A DNA stretch of 21,375 nt from Acidimicrobiia bacterium. GTDB taxonomy: Bacteria > Actinomycetota > Acidimicrobiia > IMCC26256 > PALSA-555. Within the stretch, counting starts at the first letter, position 1; the number at the start of each line of letters is the position of its first letter. Shown one piece after another: positions 12,922 to 20,598 of the stretch. The notes under the pieces are model-generated. The model did not search any database. It was not told the origin of the DNA and saw only the letters and a list, made by a program, of their open reading frames with translations. A program made the translations under genes and the position numbers. The stretch lies in the NCBI GenBank assembly GCA_017853455.1, contig JAFMJM010000012.1:1-21375 (forward strand), read 5' to 3'.

Positions 12922-14235
12922 TCAGCCGGTGAAGGTCGGTTCGGGCTCGGGCTCGGGAGTGGGTCCGGGACCCGGCGGGGTCGGTTCGGGCTGGACCTCG
13001 AACGCCCCGATGTCGGCCCGGCCTCCGTAGACCCGCAGGTACGGCGCTCCCCGCTGGTCGGCGGTGTCGCCGGTGAACGGCGGATACGACGTCGGACCGG
13101 CGTCGATCGCCGGCGACCCGGCACCGAGCGCCCGGGTCTGCGTCGGACCGCCGTTGTCGGCCAGCGGACCGAGCAGCGGATCGACCCCCGTCAGGTCGGA
13201 GGCGTCGGGCGTGAACCCGTCGACCGATCCCTCGAAGAGGTTGTCGTGCTCGGTGGGGGCGAGGGAGTCCACGTCGATCTCGTCGGTTCCGGTCGTGTAC
13301 GCCGAGTTCCCGGAGAAGATGGACCCGATCACCGTCAGGGAGTCGGCCACACGGACCCGTAGCCCACCCCCGGCACCGGTGGTCGCGACGTTGTCGGCGA
13401 ACGTGCAGAACTCGAGGGTCAGGACGGCGTCGTACAGGTCGGCGTAGAGACCTCCCCCGTCCGAACCGGAATTCCCGGAGAACGTGGAGTTGACGATCTC
13501 GACGTCAGAGGTGGTGGAGTAGATGAGGATTCCACCACCATCCCTGACGGCCGTGTTGTCGCTGAACGTCGAGCTCGAGATCGTGATGGGGCCGGAGTTC
13601 TGGACGTAGAACGCACCACCCCGATCGACAGAAGAGTTCGCGACGAACGTCGCGTTCGTGACCGTCACCGAGCCGGGGTCCAACAGGCTCACGCCGCCAC
13701 CCTGGTACCCGACGTTGTCGTCGAACACCACACCGTCGACGACGATGTCCCCCGATCCCGAGCCCCGGAGAGCGCTGCCGAACGCGTGCTGCAGCGTGAC
13801 CCCGGAGAGCGTGAAGTCGGTTCCGTTCCCCACGTAGAAGATCCGCTCGCTCCCGTTCCCGTCGAGGACGAAGGCATCGGCACCGGGCCCGACGATGGAG
13901 AGCCCGTCACCACCGGCGTAGTCGGTCGCGTCCAACACGGATCCGAGCACGACCGGGCCCGACGCCGTGCACGTCGCCGTGATGGTGATGACGTCGGGTC
14001 CGTCGTTGGTGTTGGCGTCGTCGATCGCCTGACGGAGCGAACCGACTCCGCTGTCGGCGCAGGTGGAGACCGTGTGCTCGGCCGCCGAGGCCACCCCGGC
14101 CGAACCGGTCACGACCGCAGCCGCCGCCGAGGCCAGCACGGCCGCCGACCCGACCGCCGCGACCCGCCGACGGGACGCCGACCGGCGCTGGGCCCGGTTG
14201 GGCGTGAACGAGTGCTCGCGAAGGTGTGCGTCCAT
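12922..14235 (-). CDS. Secreted right-handed beta-helix protein, choice-of-anchor Q type (copy 2)
   Basis: 437 aa, tandem paralog of copy 1. The signal peptide region SRRRVAAVGSAAVLAS is nearly identical, with a predicted cut after ASA at residue 51. The CSLREA-like CADSGVGSLRQAIDDAN comes next, then beta-helix repeats (PITISSSTFSDNTA, VEIVNSTFSGNSG, VTVTNATFVANSS). The choice-of-anchor Q block DNGGPTQTRALGAGSPAIDAG and the same kind of Pro/Glu tail ending PTFTG close the protein. By eye the last ~95 residues differ from copy 1 at about 15 positions plus an extra EP, while the middle repeats diverge much more. The ATG at 14235 is chosen (a GTG one codon earlier is possible), with TAGCGT 6 bases upstream. 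No ligand or enzymatic residue was identified. Confidence 0.85.
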   Translation of the reverse strand: MDAHLREHSFTPNRAQRRSASRRRVAAVGSAAVLASAAAAVVTGSAGVASAAEHTVSTCADSGVGSLRQAIDDANTNDGPDVITITATCTASGPVVLGSVLDATDYAGGDGLSIVGPGADAFVLDGNGSERIFYVGNGTDFTLSGVTLQHAFGSALRGSGSGDIVVDGVVFDDNVGYQGGGVSLLDPGSVTVTNATFVANSSVDRGGAFYVQNSGPITISSSTFSDNTAVRDGGGILIYSTTSDVEIVNSTFSGNSGSDGGGLYADLYDAVLTLEFCTFADNVATTGAGGGLRVRVADSLTVIGSIFSGNSAYTTGTDEIDVDSLAPTEHDNLFEGSVDGFTPDASDLTGVDPLLGPLADNGGPTQTRALGAGSPAIDAGPTSYPPFTGDTADQRGAPYLRVYGGRADIGAFEVQPEPTPPGPGPTPEPEPEPTFTG

Positions 14236-14241
14236 CACGGG

Positions 14242-14247
14242 ACGCTA
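14242..14247 (-). promoter_or_regulatory. -10 element (TAGCGT), leaderless, beta-helix copy 2
   Basis: TAGCGT ends 6 bases before the ATG at 14235. The 55-bp gap to the upstream gene contains this box. Confidence 0.6.
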
Positions 14248-14290
14248 GCACGATGGTTCGATACCGAAGGGGTTCCGTGCGACGCGCAGA

Positions 14291-15250
14291 TCACCCGAAC
14301 GCCGACGCGAAGGCCCCGATCGGCACCGCTTCTGGGTAGACCTCGGCCAGCGCTGCCTTCAGCACCGGGTCGTCGAGTCGGTCGAGGTCGAAGCGCACCG
14401 CAGCACCGCGCTCCACCAGGTCGGCGTCGAAGGTGCGGGCGACGTCGACCATGGAGAGGGTGTCGCCGGCCCGGGCCTCCAGCTCCTCCGCACTCGCCCA
14501 CACGTCGGCCTTCCAGAGCACACTGACCCGGACGTCGTGCAGCGGCGCACGGAGCACCTCGGCGCCCCGGTCGGTGACCGCCCAGTCACCCGACCCGTCG
14601 CCGATCGGGGCGAACTCGGCGCGCGGTGTGACCCGCAGCGTGCCGCTCCCGAAGGGTCCGATCGGACCGACCTGGTGGAACATCGTGTGGTTGTCGCCCA
14701 CCAGTGCGGTGTTCGCCATCGCGGTGTCGTGGTCGACGGGAGCGCGGTCCGGCCCGTCGGGCCAGTAGCGCAGGGCCCCGCCCTCGACGTCGTTCATCCA
14801 CCAGATGGCGGTGACCTGGTGGACCTCGTGGTCGTGGAAGAGGCCAGACCAGAGCATCGCCCGGAGCACCCACATGGGCGTGTTGGTCCGGTCGCGCCCC
14901 AGGAATCGCGGATTGTCGGTGTGGGCGGGACCACCCTCGGTGATCGCCGTCATGACGTTGACGTAGACGCTCGTGGGGACCACCACCTCGGCCCCCGAGA
15001 ACCGCTTCGCCGCCTCGACGTAGCCGGGGTGGTGCAGGAAGAGCTCCGAGCCCGGTGCGTGGAAGGTGTCGTGGACCCAGTCGTCCTGGAACCACAGGGG
15101 CCGGGTCGCCGCCCCCAGGTCGCTCTCGGGGCTGTACCAGCCGCCCAGGGGCGTGTTGGGCGCCTGCTCGACGAGCAGCCGCTCGACCGCGCCCAGGTCG
15201 TCGATCACGTCGTGCAGGAGGAGCGGCGGTGCCGCCGGCCGGATGCCCAC
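14291..15250 (-). CDS. Putative Fe(II)/2-oxoglutarate-dependent oxygenase-like protein
   Basis: 319 aa from the GTG at 15250. The centre carries a facial-triad pattern: GPAHTDNPRFLG with H110-x-D112, then FHQVGP with H192, and R206 fourteen residues later (GTLRVTPR), which fits the 2-oxoglutarate-binding Arg of the double-stranded beta-helix oxygenases. Many Trp and His surround the site (MWVLRAMLWSGLFHDHEVHQ, AIWWMNDVEGG). An N-terminal helix (DDLGAVERLLVEQAPNTPLGGWY) precedes the core, and an alpha-rich end follows. I recall similar actinobacterial proteins of unknown function, and the oxygenase call rests on the motif pattern. GATGCT ends 6 bases before the GTG, supporting this start over longer forms that run into the rnpB region. 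Confidence 0.6.
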   Translation of the reverse strand: MGIRPAAPPLLLHDVIDDLGAVERLLVEQAPNTPLGGWYSPESDLGAATRPLWFQDDWVHDTFHAPGSELFLHHPGYVEAAKRFSGAEVVVPTSVYVNVMTAITEGGPAHTDNPRFLGRDRTNTPMWVLRAMLWSGLFHDHEVHQVTAIWWMNDVEGGALRYWPDGPDRAPVDHDTAMANTALVGDNHTMFHQVGPIGPFGSGTLRVTPRAEFAPIGDGSGDWAVTDRGAEVLRAPLHDVRVSVLWKADVWASAEELEARAGDTLSMVDVARTFDADLVERGAAVRFDLDRLDDPVLKAALAEVYPEAVPIGAFASAFG

Positions 15251-15256
15251 GGGAAC

Positions 15257-15262
15257 AGCATC
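15257..15262 (-). promoter_or_regulatory. -10-like element (GATGCT), probable leaderless promoter
   Basis: GATGCT ends 6 bases before the GTG at 15250. It matches TATGCT at 5185-5190 except for the first base, so it is weaker than the others. Confidence 0.4.
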
Positions 15263-15325
15263 GCACACGATTCGGTGAGTCGCCCGCCGGCGACCCCGGC
15301 ACGCGCCGATCAGGCTCGCCGTCGC

Positions 15326-15347
15326 GGTCCCAGGGCTCTCCTGGACC
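15326..15347. terminator. Hairpin downstream of rnpB
   Basis: GGTCC-C-AGG pairs with CCT-GGACC (8 bp, one bulged C) around a GCTCT loop, 34 bases beyond the 3' end of the RNase P RNA. Possible terminator. No T-tract. Confidence 0.35.
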
Positions 15348-15380
15348 CCGAGACCCGAGATCCAGCCGTGGGTGAGGGTT

Positions 15381-15774
<394 letters not shown>

Positions 15775-15781
15775 GCCGTCC

Positions 15782-15787
15782 ATTGAA
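15782..15787 (-). promoter_or_regulatory. Candidate -10 (TTCAAT) of rnpB
   Basis: TTCAAT on the minus strand ends 7 bases before the first P1 nucleotide at 15774. One of the few AT-rich hexamers in this part of the window. Confidence 0.45.
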
Positions 15788-15817
15788 CCACGCCGGGCCC
15801 CCGGCCGGACCGTGCGG

Positions 15818-17185
15818 TCAGACGGAGGTCCGCTGCGGCGCCCGACGGGCCCGGACCACCCGGTGGCGGGCCAGCGAGCGGAAGACCGTCAGGTGCACCG
15901 GTACCAGCATCTTCCAGTAGAGGAACCCGAACACACCCTTGGTTCGCAGCGCCCCGACCTGGACCACCTCGTCGCCGTCGACGGCGTAGCCCAGCCACGC
16001 CTCACCCGGCGCCCAGCCCCGGCCACGCAGGATCAGACGGCCGGGGGTGCGGTCGACCACCGTCCACCAGTCGACGTCGGCGCCGTCGGCCACGACGGAG
16101 GGGCGGTGGAGCGTCCAGTGCTCCCCCATCAGCCGCCCGAGCAGCCGCCGGAGCTGCCACAGGGGCGCCAGGCCGTACCAGTCGTCGTCGCCACCGATGC
16201 GGTCGAGATCGGCGTCGAGGTCGGCCTCGGGCGCCCCGTCGGCCGGGACCACCACCCGCTCGGCGTAGACCCCGTCGACCAACCCGGAGCCGAGCCGCAT
16301 CAGCCCGTGGTCGAGCTCGGCCGCCTGGGCGTCGAGCGCCGCCCTGATCGCCGCCACCACACCCACCGGCTCGATCCCGAACGCGGCGTCGGTGCGGGCG
16401 GCGTCGAGCACCACCACCTCGGTGACCAGGCTCTCGATCAGGGCGTGGCTCACCGTCGAGTCGACCGGGGTCACCAGGTCGACCCAGTACGAGGACAGTC
16501 GAGGGGTGAGGTACGGCACGTCGAGGATGAGACGCCGGGGCAGGCCCCGGGCGTCGGCATAGGCCGCGATCATCTCCCGGTAGGTCGTGACCTCGGGACC
16601 GCCGATCTCGTAGACGCCGGGCGCCACGGTGACCGAGCGCACCAGGTACTCGATGACGTCGCCCAGGGCGATGGGCTGAATGGCCGTGCGCACCCACCGG
16701 GGGCAGACCATGAACGGCAGGCGCTCGGTGAGGTGGCGCAGCATCTCGAACGAGATGCTCCCGGAGCCGAGCACCACCGCCGCCCGGAGCTCGACCACCG
16801 GCACCCCGGCGGCGCCCAGGGCCGTTCCCACCTCCTGACGGCTCACGAGGTGCTCCGACGAGGGATCCTCGCCCAGCCCACCGAGGTAGACGATGCGCCC
16901 CACCCCGGCGGTGGCGGCCGCCCGTCCGAAGGCCTCGGCGAGGCGCCGGTCGCGGTCACGGAACTCGCCGACGTCGAGGCTGTGGACCAGGTAGTAGGCG
17001 ACGTCGGCGTCGGCGAGGACGGCAGCCATCCCAGCCTCGTCACCCACGTCGACGGCCACCGACCGCCCACCCGGGACGGCCGATCCGCTCCGGGAGCAGG
17101 CCACGACCTCGTGACCGTCGCCGCTCAACCGGGCGACCAGGGATCGCCCCACGAAGCCGGTTGCGCCGGCGACCACGGTTTTCAC
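15818..17185 (-). CDS. NAD(P)H-binding SDR-like protein with C-terminal DUF2867-type domain
   Basis: 455 aa. The N-terminal Rossmann signature VVAGATGFVGRSLVARL (4-20) is the GxxGxxG of atypical/extended SDR NmrA-like proteins. YYLVHSL, IVYLGGLG and VELRAAVVLGSGSISFEMLRHL follow the layout of actinobacterial and E. coli YbjT-like proteins. No classical YxxxK was recognised. From about residue 310, DDDWYGLAPLWQLRRLLG, WWTVVDRTPGRLILRGRGWAPGEAWL and the Trp/Lys end KGVFGFLYWKMLVPVHLTVFRSL form a DUF2867-type domain. The GTG at 17185 starts the Rossmann strand directly; the frame is open far upstream but antisense to bioB. GAATGT at 17214-17219 is a weak candidate -10. Suggested role: NAD(P)-dependent sensor or reductase, substrate unknown. 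Confidence 0.82.
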   Translation of the reverse strand: MKTVVAGATGFVGRSLVARLSGDGHEVVACSRSGSAVPGGRSVAVDVGDEAGMAAVLADADVAYYLVHSLDVGEFRDRDRRLAEAFGRAAATAGVGRIVYLGGLGEDPSSEHLVSRQEVGTALGAAGVPVVELRAAVVLGSGSISFEMLRHLTERLPFMVCPRWVRTAIQPIALGDVIEYLVRSVTVAPGVYEIGGPEVTTYREMIAAYADARGLPRRLILDVPYLTPRLSSYWVDLVTPVDSTVSHALIESLVTEVVVLDAARTDAAFGIEPVGVVAAIRAALDAQAAELDHGLMRLGSGLVDGVYAERVVVPADGAPEADLDADLDRIGGDDDWYGLAPLWQLRRLLGRLMGEHWTLHRPSVVADGADVDWWTVVDRTPGRLILRGRGWAPGEAWLGYAVDGDEVVQVGALRTKGVFGFLYWKMLVPVHLTVFRSLARHRVVRARRAPQRTSV

Positions 17186-17241
17186 CTGGGGTCCAAGGCC
17201 CCGGGGGTCCCGAACATTCCGGGGTGGTCGATCCGGCGCTC

Positions 17242-17247
17242 TACGCT
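17242..17247 (+). promoter_or_regulatory. -10 element (TACGCT), leaderless, for bioB
   Basis: TACGCT ends 7 bases before the ATG at 17255. No ribosome binding site and no BirA/BioQ-type operator could be recognised nearby. Confidence 0.6.
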
Positions 17248-17254
17248 CTGGGCG

Positions 17255-18328
17255 ATGTCTCACCCGCTTGCCGTCGCCGAAGCCGCCCTCCTCGAGGAGC
17301 GCCGACCCCTGACCCGCCCCGAGGTCGACGCGATCGCCGCCCTGTCGCTCGACGAGCTGCCCGACCTCATCGCCCTCGCCCACAAGGTCCGCCTGGCCTA
17401 CTGCGGGCCCGAGGTGGAGCTCGAGAGCCTCATCAACGCCAAGTCGGGAGCCTGCCCCGAGGACTGCGCGTTCTGCTCGCAGTCGGTTCGCTACGCCACC
17501 GACGTCGACGTCTACGCCTTCCTCGACCTCGACGAGGTGCTCGAGGCCGCCCACGCCACCAAGGCGGTCGGCGCCACCCAGTTCTGCATCGTGGTCGCCG
17601 TGCGCGGTCCCGAGGAGCGGCTGCTGCGCAAGGTCATCGACGCCGTGCACGCCGTGCACGACCAGACCGGCCTCGAGGTGGCGTGCTCCCTCGGCATCCT
17701 GACCCCCGAGCAGGCGACCCGCCTCGCCGACGCCGGGGTCCGGCGCTACAACCACAACCTCGAGGCGTGCCGAGAGGTCTTCCCGCAGATCTGCACCACC
17801 CACACCTACGACGACCGCGTGGAGACCGCCCGCATCGCCATGGACGCCGGGATGGAGCTGTGCTGCGGCGGCATCATCGGCATGGGCGAGACGCTCTCGC
17901 AGCGCATCGACTTCGCGTTCGAACTCGCCGCTCTCGCTCCGTGCGAGGTGCCCCTCAACCTGCTCGATCCGCGCCCCGGCACCCCGCTCGAGGACCAGGG
18001 CGTCCTGTCTCCCCGCGAGGCGCTCCAGGCCATCGCCCTGTTCCGGTTGATCCTCCCCGGCACCTGGCTGCGGCTGGCGGGCGGTCGCGAGCGGGTGCTC
18101 GGCGAGCTCCAGGCGATGGGCCTGGTGGCCGGCGCCAACGGCCTGATCGTCGGGAACTACCTCACCACCACCGGGCGCAGCCCCGACGACGACAAGGCGA
18201 TGCTCGACGCCCTCGGCATGCCCGTCGCCGAAGGCCCCGGAGAGGGCCGCTTCGTCGTCGACGGAACCGGTGCCCACGCCCGCCCTGCGCAGGCCCCGAA
18301 GCGCTCCATCCCCGTCACCTCCCGCTGA
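17255..18328 (+). CDS. bioB: Biotin synthase (radical SAM)
   Basis: 357 aa, normal length. Inserts sulfur into dethiobiotin, the last step of biotin synthesis, using a SAM-binding [4Fe-4S] cluster and a sacrificial [2Fe-2S] cluster. Seen: KSGACPEDCAFCSQS (63-77) with the radical SAM C67, C71, C74; AVRGPEERLL with the usual region around the second cluster; RRYNHNLEACREVFPQI, the YNHNLE substrate/SAM motif; ELCCGGIIGMGET, the GGI(I)GMGE motif; and NLLDPRPGTPLE plus LRLAGGRE near the end, where the Arg of the family's [2Fe-2S] site lies. It stands alone, with no bioA/D/F nearby. The leaderless -10 fixes the start; a long upstream open frame is not used. Followed by a hairpin. Confidence 0.96.
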   Translation: MSHPLAVAEAALLEERRPLTRPEVDAIAALSLDELPDLIALAHKVRLAYCGPEVELESLINAKSGACPEDCAFCSQSVRYATDVDVYAFLDLDEVLEAAHATKAVGATQFCIVVAVRGPEERLLRKVIDAVHAVHDQTGLEVACSLGILTPEQATRLADAGVRRYNHNLEACREVFPQICTTHTYDDRVETARIAMDAGMELCCGGIIGMGETLSQRIDFAFELAALAPCEVPLNLLDPRPGTPLEDQGVLSPREALQAIALFRLILPGTWLRLAGGRERVLGELQAMGLVAGANGLIVGNYLTTTGRSPDDDKAMLDALGMPVAEGPGEGRFVVDGTGAHARPAQAPKRSIPVTSR

Positions 18329-18329
18329 G

Positions 18330-18345
18330 GTCGGCGAGCGCCGAC
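18330..18345. terminator. Hairpin between convergent bioB and phosphatase genes
   Basis: GTCGGC (18330-18335) / GCCGAC (18340-18345) with a GAGC tetraloop, directly after the bioB stop and 7 bases before the end of the convergent gene. No T-tract. Confidence 0.45.
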
Positions 18346-18352
18346 GGCAGCG

Positions 18353-18934
18353 TCAGCGCTCGTTGAACGACAGCAGCACCGGGCCGTCGGGACCGGGTGC
18401 GAGGCGCGTCAGCGTCGCGTTGTCGAGGCGCATCCGCCACTGGTGCAACGGGCCCAGACCGAGCGCCCAGCACACGACCGCCTTGATCGGCGACACGTGG
18501 CTCACCGCCACCACCGGACCGTCGCGGAGCTGACCGAGCACCTCGGCCGCGAACGCCCCCACGCGCACCTGCACCTCGGCAAGGCTCTCCCCGCCCGGCG
18601 GGGCGAACGCCGGGTCGGTCCGCCACCGGGCCTGGAGGTCACGCGGCAGGTCGGCGAGGGGCGTGCCCTCGTGGTCGCCGTAGTCGACCTCGATCAGGCG
18701 GTGGTCGAACCCCACGGGCAGTCCGAGTTCGGCAGCGACGATCTCGGCGGTCTCCCGGGCCCGCAGCAACGGGCTCGACAGCACCCGCACCGGACCGAAC
18801 GCCGCCACCCGCAGTGCCGCCGCGGCCGCCTGCTCGCGCCCCGTGGCGTTGAGGGGCGGATCCGAGCGACCGAGCAGGAGCCCGTCGCGGTTGGCGTCGG
18901 TCTGGCCGTGCCGGACCAGGATCAGCGCGCTCAC
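18353..18934 (-). CDS. Histidine phosphatase (CobC/phosphoglycerate-mutase-like)
   Basis: 193 aa. LVRHGQTDANRDG (6-18) has the RHG motif with the phospho-accepting H9 and R8. SSPLLRARETAEIV (53-66) supplies the second Arg. E82 in IEVDYGDHEG is the general acid, and VVAVSHVSPIK carries H146. This pattern fits alpha-ribazole phosphatase (CobC) or acid phosphatases rather than glycolytic mutases. The GTG at 18934 overlaps the stop of the upstream membrane gene by 4 bp. In M. tuberculosis the equivalent domain is fused to RNase HI (Rv2228c, from memory); here it is a separate gene two places downstream of RNase HI. Actual substrate uncertain. Confidence 0.88.
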   Translation of the reverse strand: MSALILVRHGQTDANRDGLLLGRSDPPLNATGREQAAAAALRVAAFGPVRVLSSPLLRARETAEIVAAELGLPVGFDHRLIEVDYGDHEGTPLADLPRDLQARWRTDPAFAPPGGESLAEVQVRVGAFAAEVLGQLRDGPVVAVSHVSPIKAVVCWALGLGPLHQWRMRLDNATLTRLAPGPDGPVLLSFNER

Positions 18935-19407
18935 GAGCCCGCCTGCAGCCGGCCGGTCCGCCAGAAGTCCCGACGCACGGCCGGGACCCAGAGGTCGAAC
19001 TGGCCGATCACCCACCAACAGGCGACCAGGCCGACCACCTCCTCGATCAGCACCGCCCACCAGACCGGGAGCAACGCCGAGTCGCCGAAGCCGGTGCCGG
19101 TCACGGGCCACCAGAACAGGTGGGCGTCGGTCCAGGCTCCCGACAGCACCAGACCGGCGAAGATCCCGATGGGCAGGCACAGCCAGCGGCGGCGCGCCAG
19201 GCGCTTCCCGCCGAGTGGCCAGCACATCACCACGAGCAGTGCCACGACCGCGAACGCCAGGGTGTGCCCGAAGGCCCGGTGCCCCACCGGCAGGTCGACG
19301 GCCAACGGCAGCAGGGCACCGAACGCGATCAGCCGGTAGTCGAGGCCGACACTGCGGAAGACGTTGGCGACCAGGAGCACCGAGAGCCCGACGTACCAGA
19401 GGAACAC
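18931..19407 (-). CDS. Membrane protein resembling DUF457/YdjM-type putative metal-dependent hydrolases
   Basis: 158 aa with about four hydrophobic helices (near 2-18, 26-40, 49-65, 77-92, plus 115-136). It has the sparse histidine/aspartate pattern of the YdjM family: VDLPVGHRAFGHTLAF (D38, H43, H48) and GAWTDAHLFWWP (D94, H96). A GTG at 19407 is the first codon that fits, 4 bases after the RNase HI stop, with GGGTGAG upstream as a likely ribosome binding site. It lies between RNase HI and the CobC-like phosphatase and is co-transcribed with both. Enzyme activity of this family is unproven, so the role is open. Confidence 0.65.
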   Translation of the reverse strand: MFLWYVGLSVLLVANVFRSVGLDYRLIAFGALLPLAVDLPVGHRAFGHTLAFAVVALLVVMCWPLGGKRLARRRWLCLPIGIFAGLVLSGAWTDAHLFWWPVTGTGFGDSALLPVWWAVLIEEVVGLVACWWVIGQFDLWVPAVRRDFWRTGRLQAGS

Positions 19408-19411
19408 GGAC

Positions 19412-19873
19412 TCACCCGGCGTCGAGCGCCGCGTTGACCAGCAGGTCGGCGTCGGCGTTCTGCTCGCGCCGCACGTGGACGAGCTCGTGGTCGGCCCACT
19501 CGTCGACCAGGGCCCGGGCCTCCGCGACCAGCGGTCGTAGGTGGGGCTGCTTGACCTTCCACGCTCCGGCCACCTGCTGGACGACCAGCATGGAGTCACC
19601 GCGGACGAGCAGGCGCCGCGCCGGATACGCCCGAGCGGCGTGGAGACCGGCGATGAGGGCCCGGTACTCGGCGACGTTGTTGGTGGTCTCGCCGATCCGC
19701 TCGCTCACGGTGGCCAGCACCCGGCCGTCGCCGTCGGCCACGACCGCGCCGATCGCCGCCGGCCCGGGATTACCGCGAGAACCGCCGTCGAACGACACGA
19801 CCACCAGTGCCAGCGCGTCATCGGCCGGCGCCGGAGCCTGCAGAGCCACGGGGTCCGGGTCGAAGAGGGTCAC
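19412..19873 (-). CDS. Ribonuclease HI-type protein
   Basis: 153 aa. Catalytic residues in order: SFDGGSRGNPGPAA (D29), ETTNNVAEYRALIAGL (E69), LLVRGDSMLVVQQVAG (D93) and REQNADADLLVN (D143). Together they give the DEDD active site of RNase H, which cuts RNA in RNA-DNA hybrids. It lacks the classical basic protrusion of E. coli RnhA, as do the archaeal/mycobacterial-type enzymes. The GTG at 19873 overlaps the stop of the zinc-ribbon protein gene by 4 bp (GTGA), so translation is coupled. The N-terminal ~20 residues before VVVSFDGG are Ala/Pro-rich and probably disordered. Confidence 0.92.
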   Translation of the reverse strand: MTLFDPDPVALQAPAPADDALALVVVSFDGGSRGNPGPAAIGAVVADGDGRVLATVSERIGETTNNVAEYRALIAGLHAARAYPARRLLVRGDSMLVVQQVAGAWKVKQPHLRPLVAEARALVDEWADHELVHVRREQNADADLLVNAALDAG

Positions 19874-20586
19874 GGCACCAGGATCGCGCCGCAGTTGTCG
19901 CAGTGGGCGACCGTGCCGGCCGCGGCCGTGCGGAGCGCGTCCGCCTCGATGGCCGGGATGGTCAGGTGACACCCCTGACAGGTGTGCCCGACCAGCTTGG
20001 CGACCCCGACGCGGTACGCCGATGCGCTGCGGCACCGCTCGTAGAGCGCCAGCAGTCCGGCGTCGACGTCGGCAGCCGCCGCGTCGCGAACGGCGGTCTC
20101 GGCGGCGATCTCGGCGTCGACCGCGGCGACGGCCCGGGCCAGGGCGTCGGTCGCGGTGGCGAGGTCGGCGGTGGCGACGTCACGGGCGGCGGCGATCCGG
20201 GCCACCTCGGCGTCGAAGGGCTCGCGCTCCTCCATCACCAGGAGCGCCTGCTCCTCGACCTCACCCTGGTGGCGCCGCAGCATCTCGACGTCGGCCTGGA
20301 GCGCCTGCAGCTCCTTGATGGCCGTGACCTCACCCGAGTAGAGCTTGGCGTGGGCGGCGTCGGCCTGGGCCTGCAGCCCCTGGGCCTCGTCCTCGAGCCG
20401 CTGCTGGGTGCGGGCCAGCTCCGAGAGCGGCGCCAGGACCTCGGCCTCCTCGGCCGCCAGGGCCGCCAGCACCGACTCGGCGGCCGACACCATCTCGCGC
20501 TCCGGGAGCGTGGCGTGCCGGTGCCGCATCTGGTCGAGGGTGCGGTCGTGGTCCTGGACGAGCAGCAGGGCGGCGAAGGGTTCCAC
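19870..20586 (-). CDS. C4-type zinc-ribbon, coiled-coil protein (Rv2229c family)
   Basis: 238 aa. Residues ~10-175 are an uninterrupted alpha-helical coiled coil with heptad-like Ala/Leu/Glu spacing. The C-terminus holds a zinc ribbon: HTCQGCHLTIP (C203, C206) and VAHCDNCGAILVP (C229, C232). This is the conserved family next to RNase HI in actinobacteria (Rv2229c/Rv2228c, from memory). Its role is uncertain; nucleic acid binding linked to RNase HI is a reasonable inference. The GTG at 20586 is chosen because TAGGGT ends 6 bases upstream. That box is built partly from the stop codon of the PBP gene. There is no ribosome binding site. Confidence 0.9.
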   Translation of the reverse strand: MEPFAALLLVQDHDRTLDQMRHRHATLPEREMVSAAESVLAALAAEEAEVLAPLSELARTQQRLEDEAQGLQAQADAAHAKLYSGEVTAIKELQALQADVEMLRRHQGEVEEQALLVMEEREPFDAEVARIAAARDVATADLATATDALARAVAAVDAEIAAETAVRDAAAADVDAGLLALYERCRSASAYRVGVAKLVGHTCQGCHLTIPAIEADALRTAAAGTVAHCDNCGAILVP

Positions 20587-20592
20587 GCCCCG

Positions 20593-20598
20593 ACCCTA
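20593..20598 (-). promoter_or_regulatory. -10 element (TAGGGT) overlapping the PBP stop codon
   Basis: TAGGGT on the minus strand begins with the TAG stop of the PBP gene (20598-20596) and ends 6 bases before the GTG at 20586. Leaderless arrangement. Confidence 0.55.

Noticed and set aside
17186..17254. Biotin-responsive operator or riboswitch ahead of bioB
   Set aside because: The gene appears leaderless, so no 5' UTR is available for a riboswitch, and no palindromic operator was seen.
15818..18277. 819-codon minus-strand frame ending in the NAD(P)-binding protein
   Set aside because: The upstream part is antisense to bioB; the Rossmann strand begins right at the GTG at 17185.
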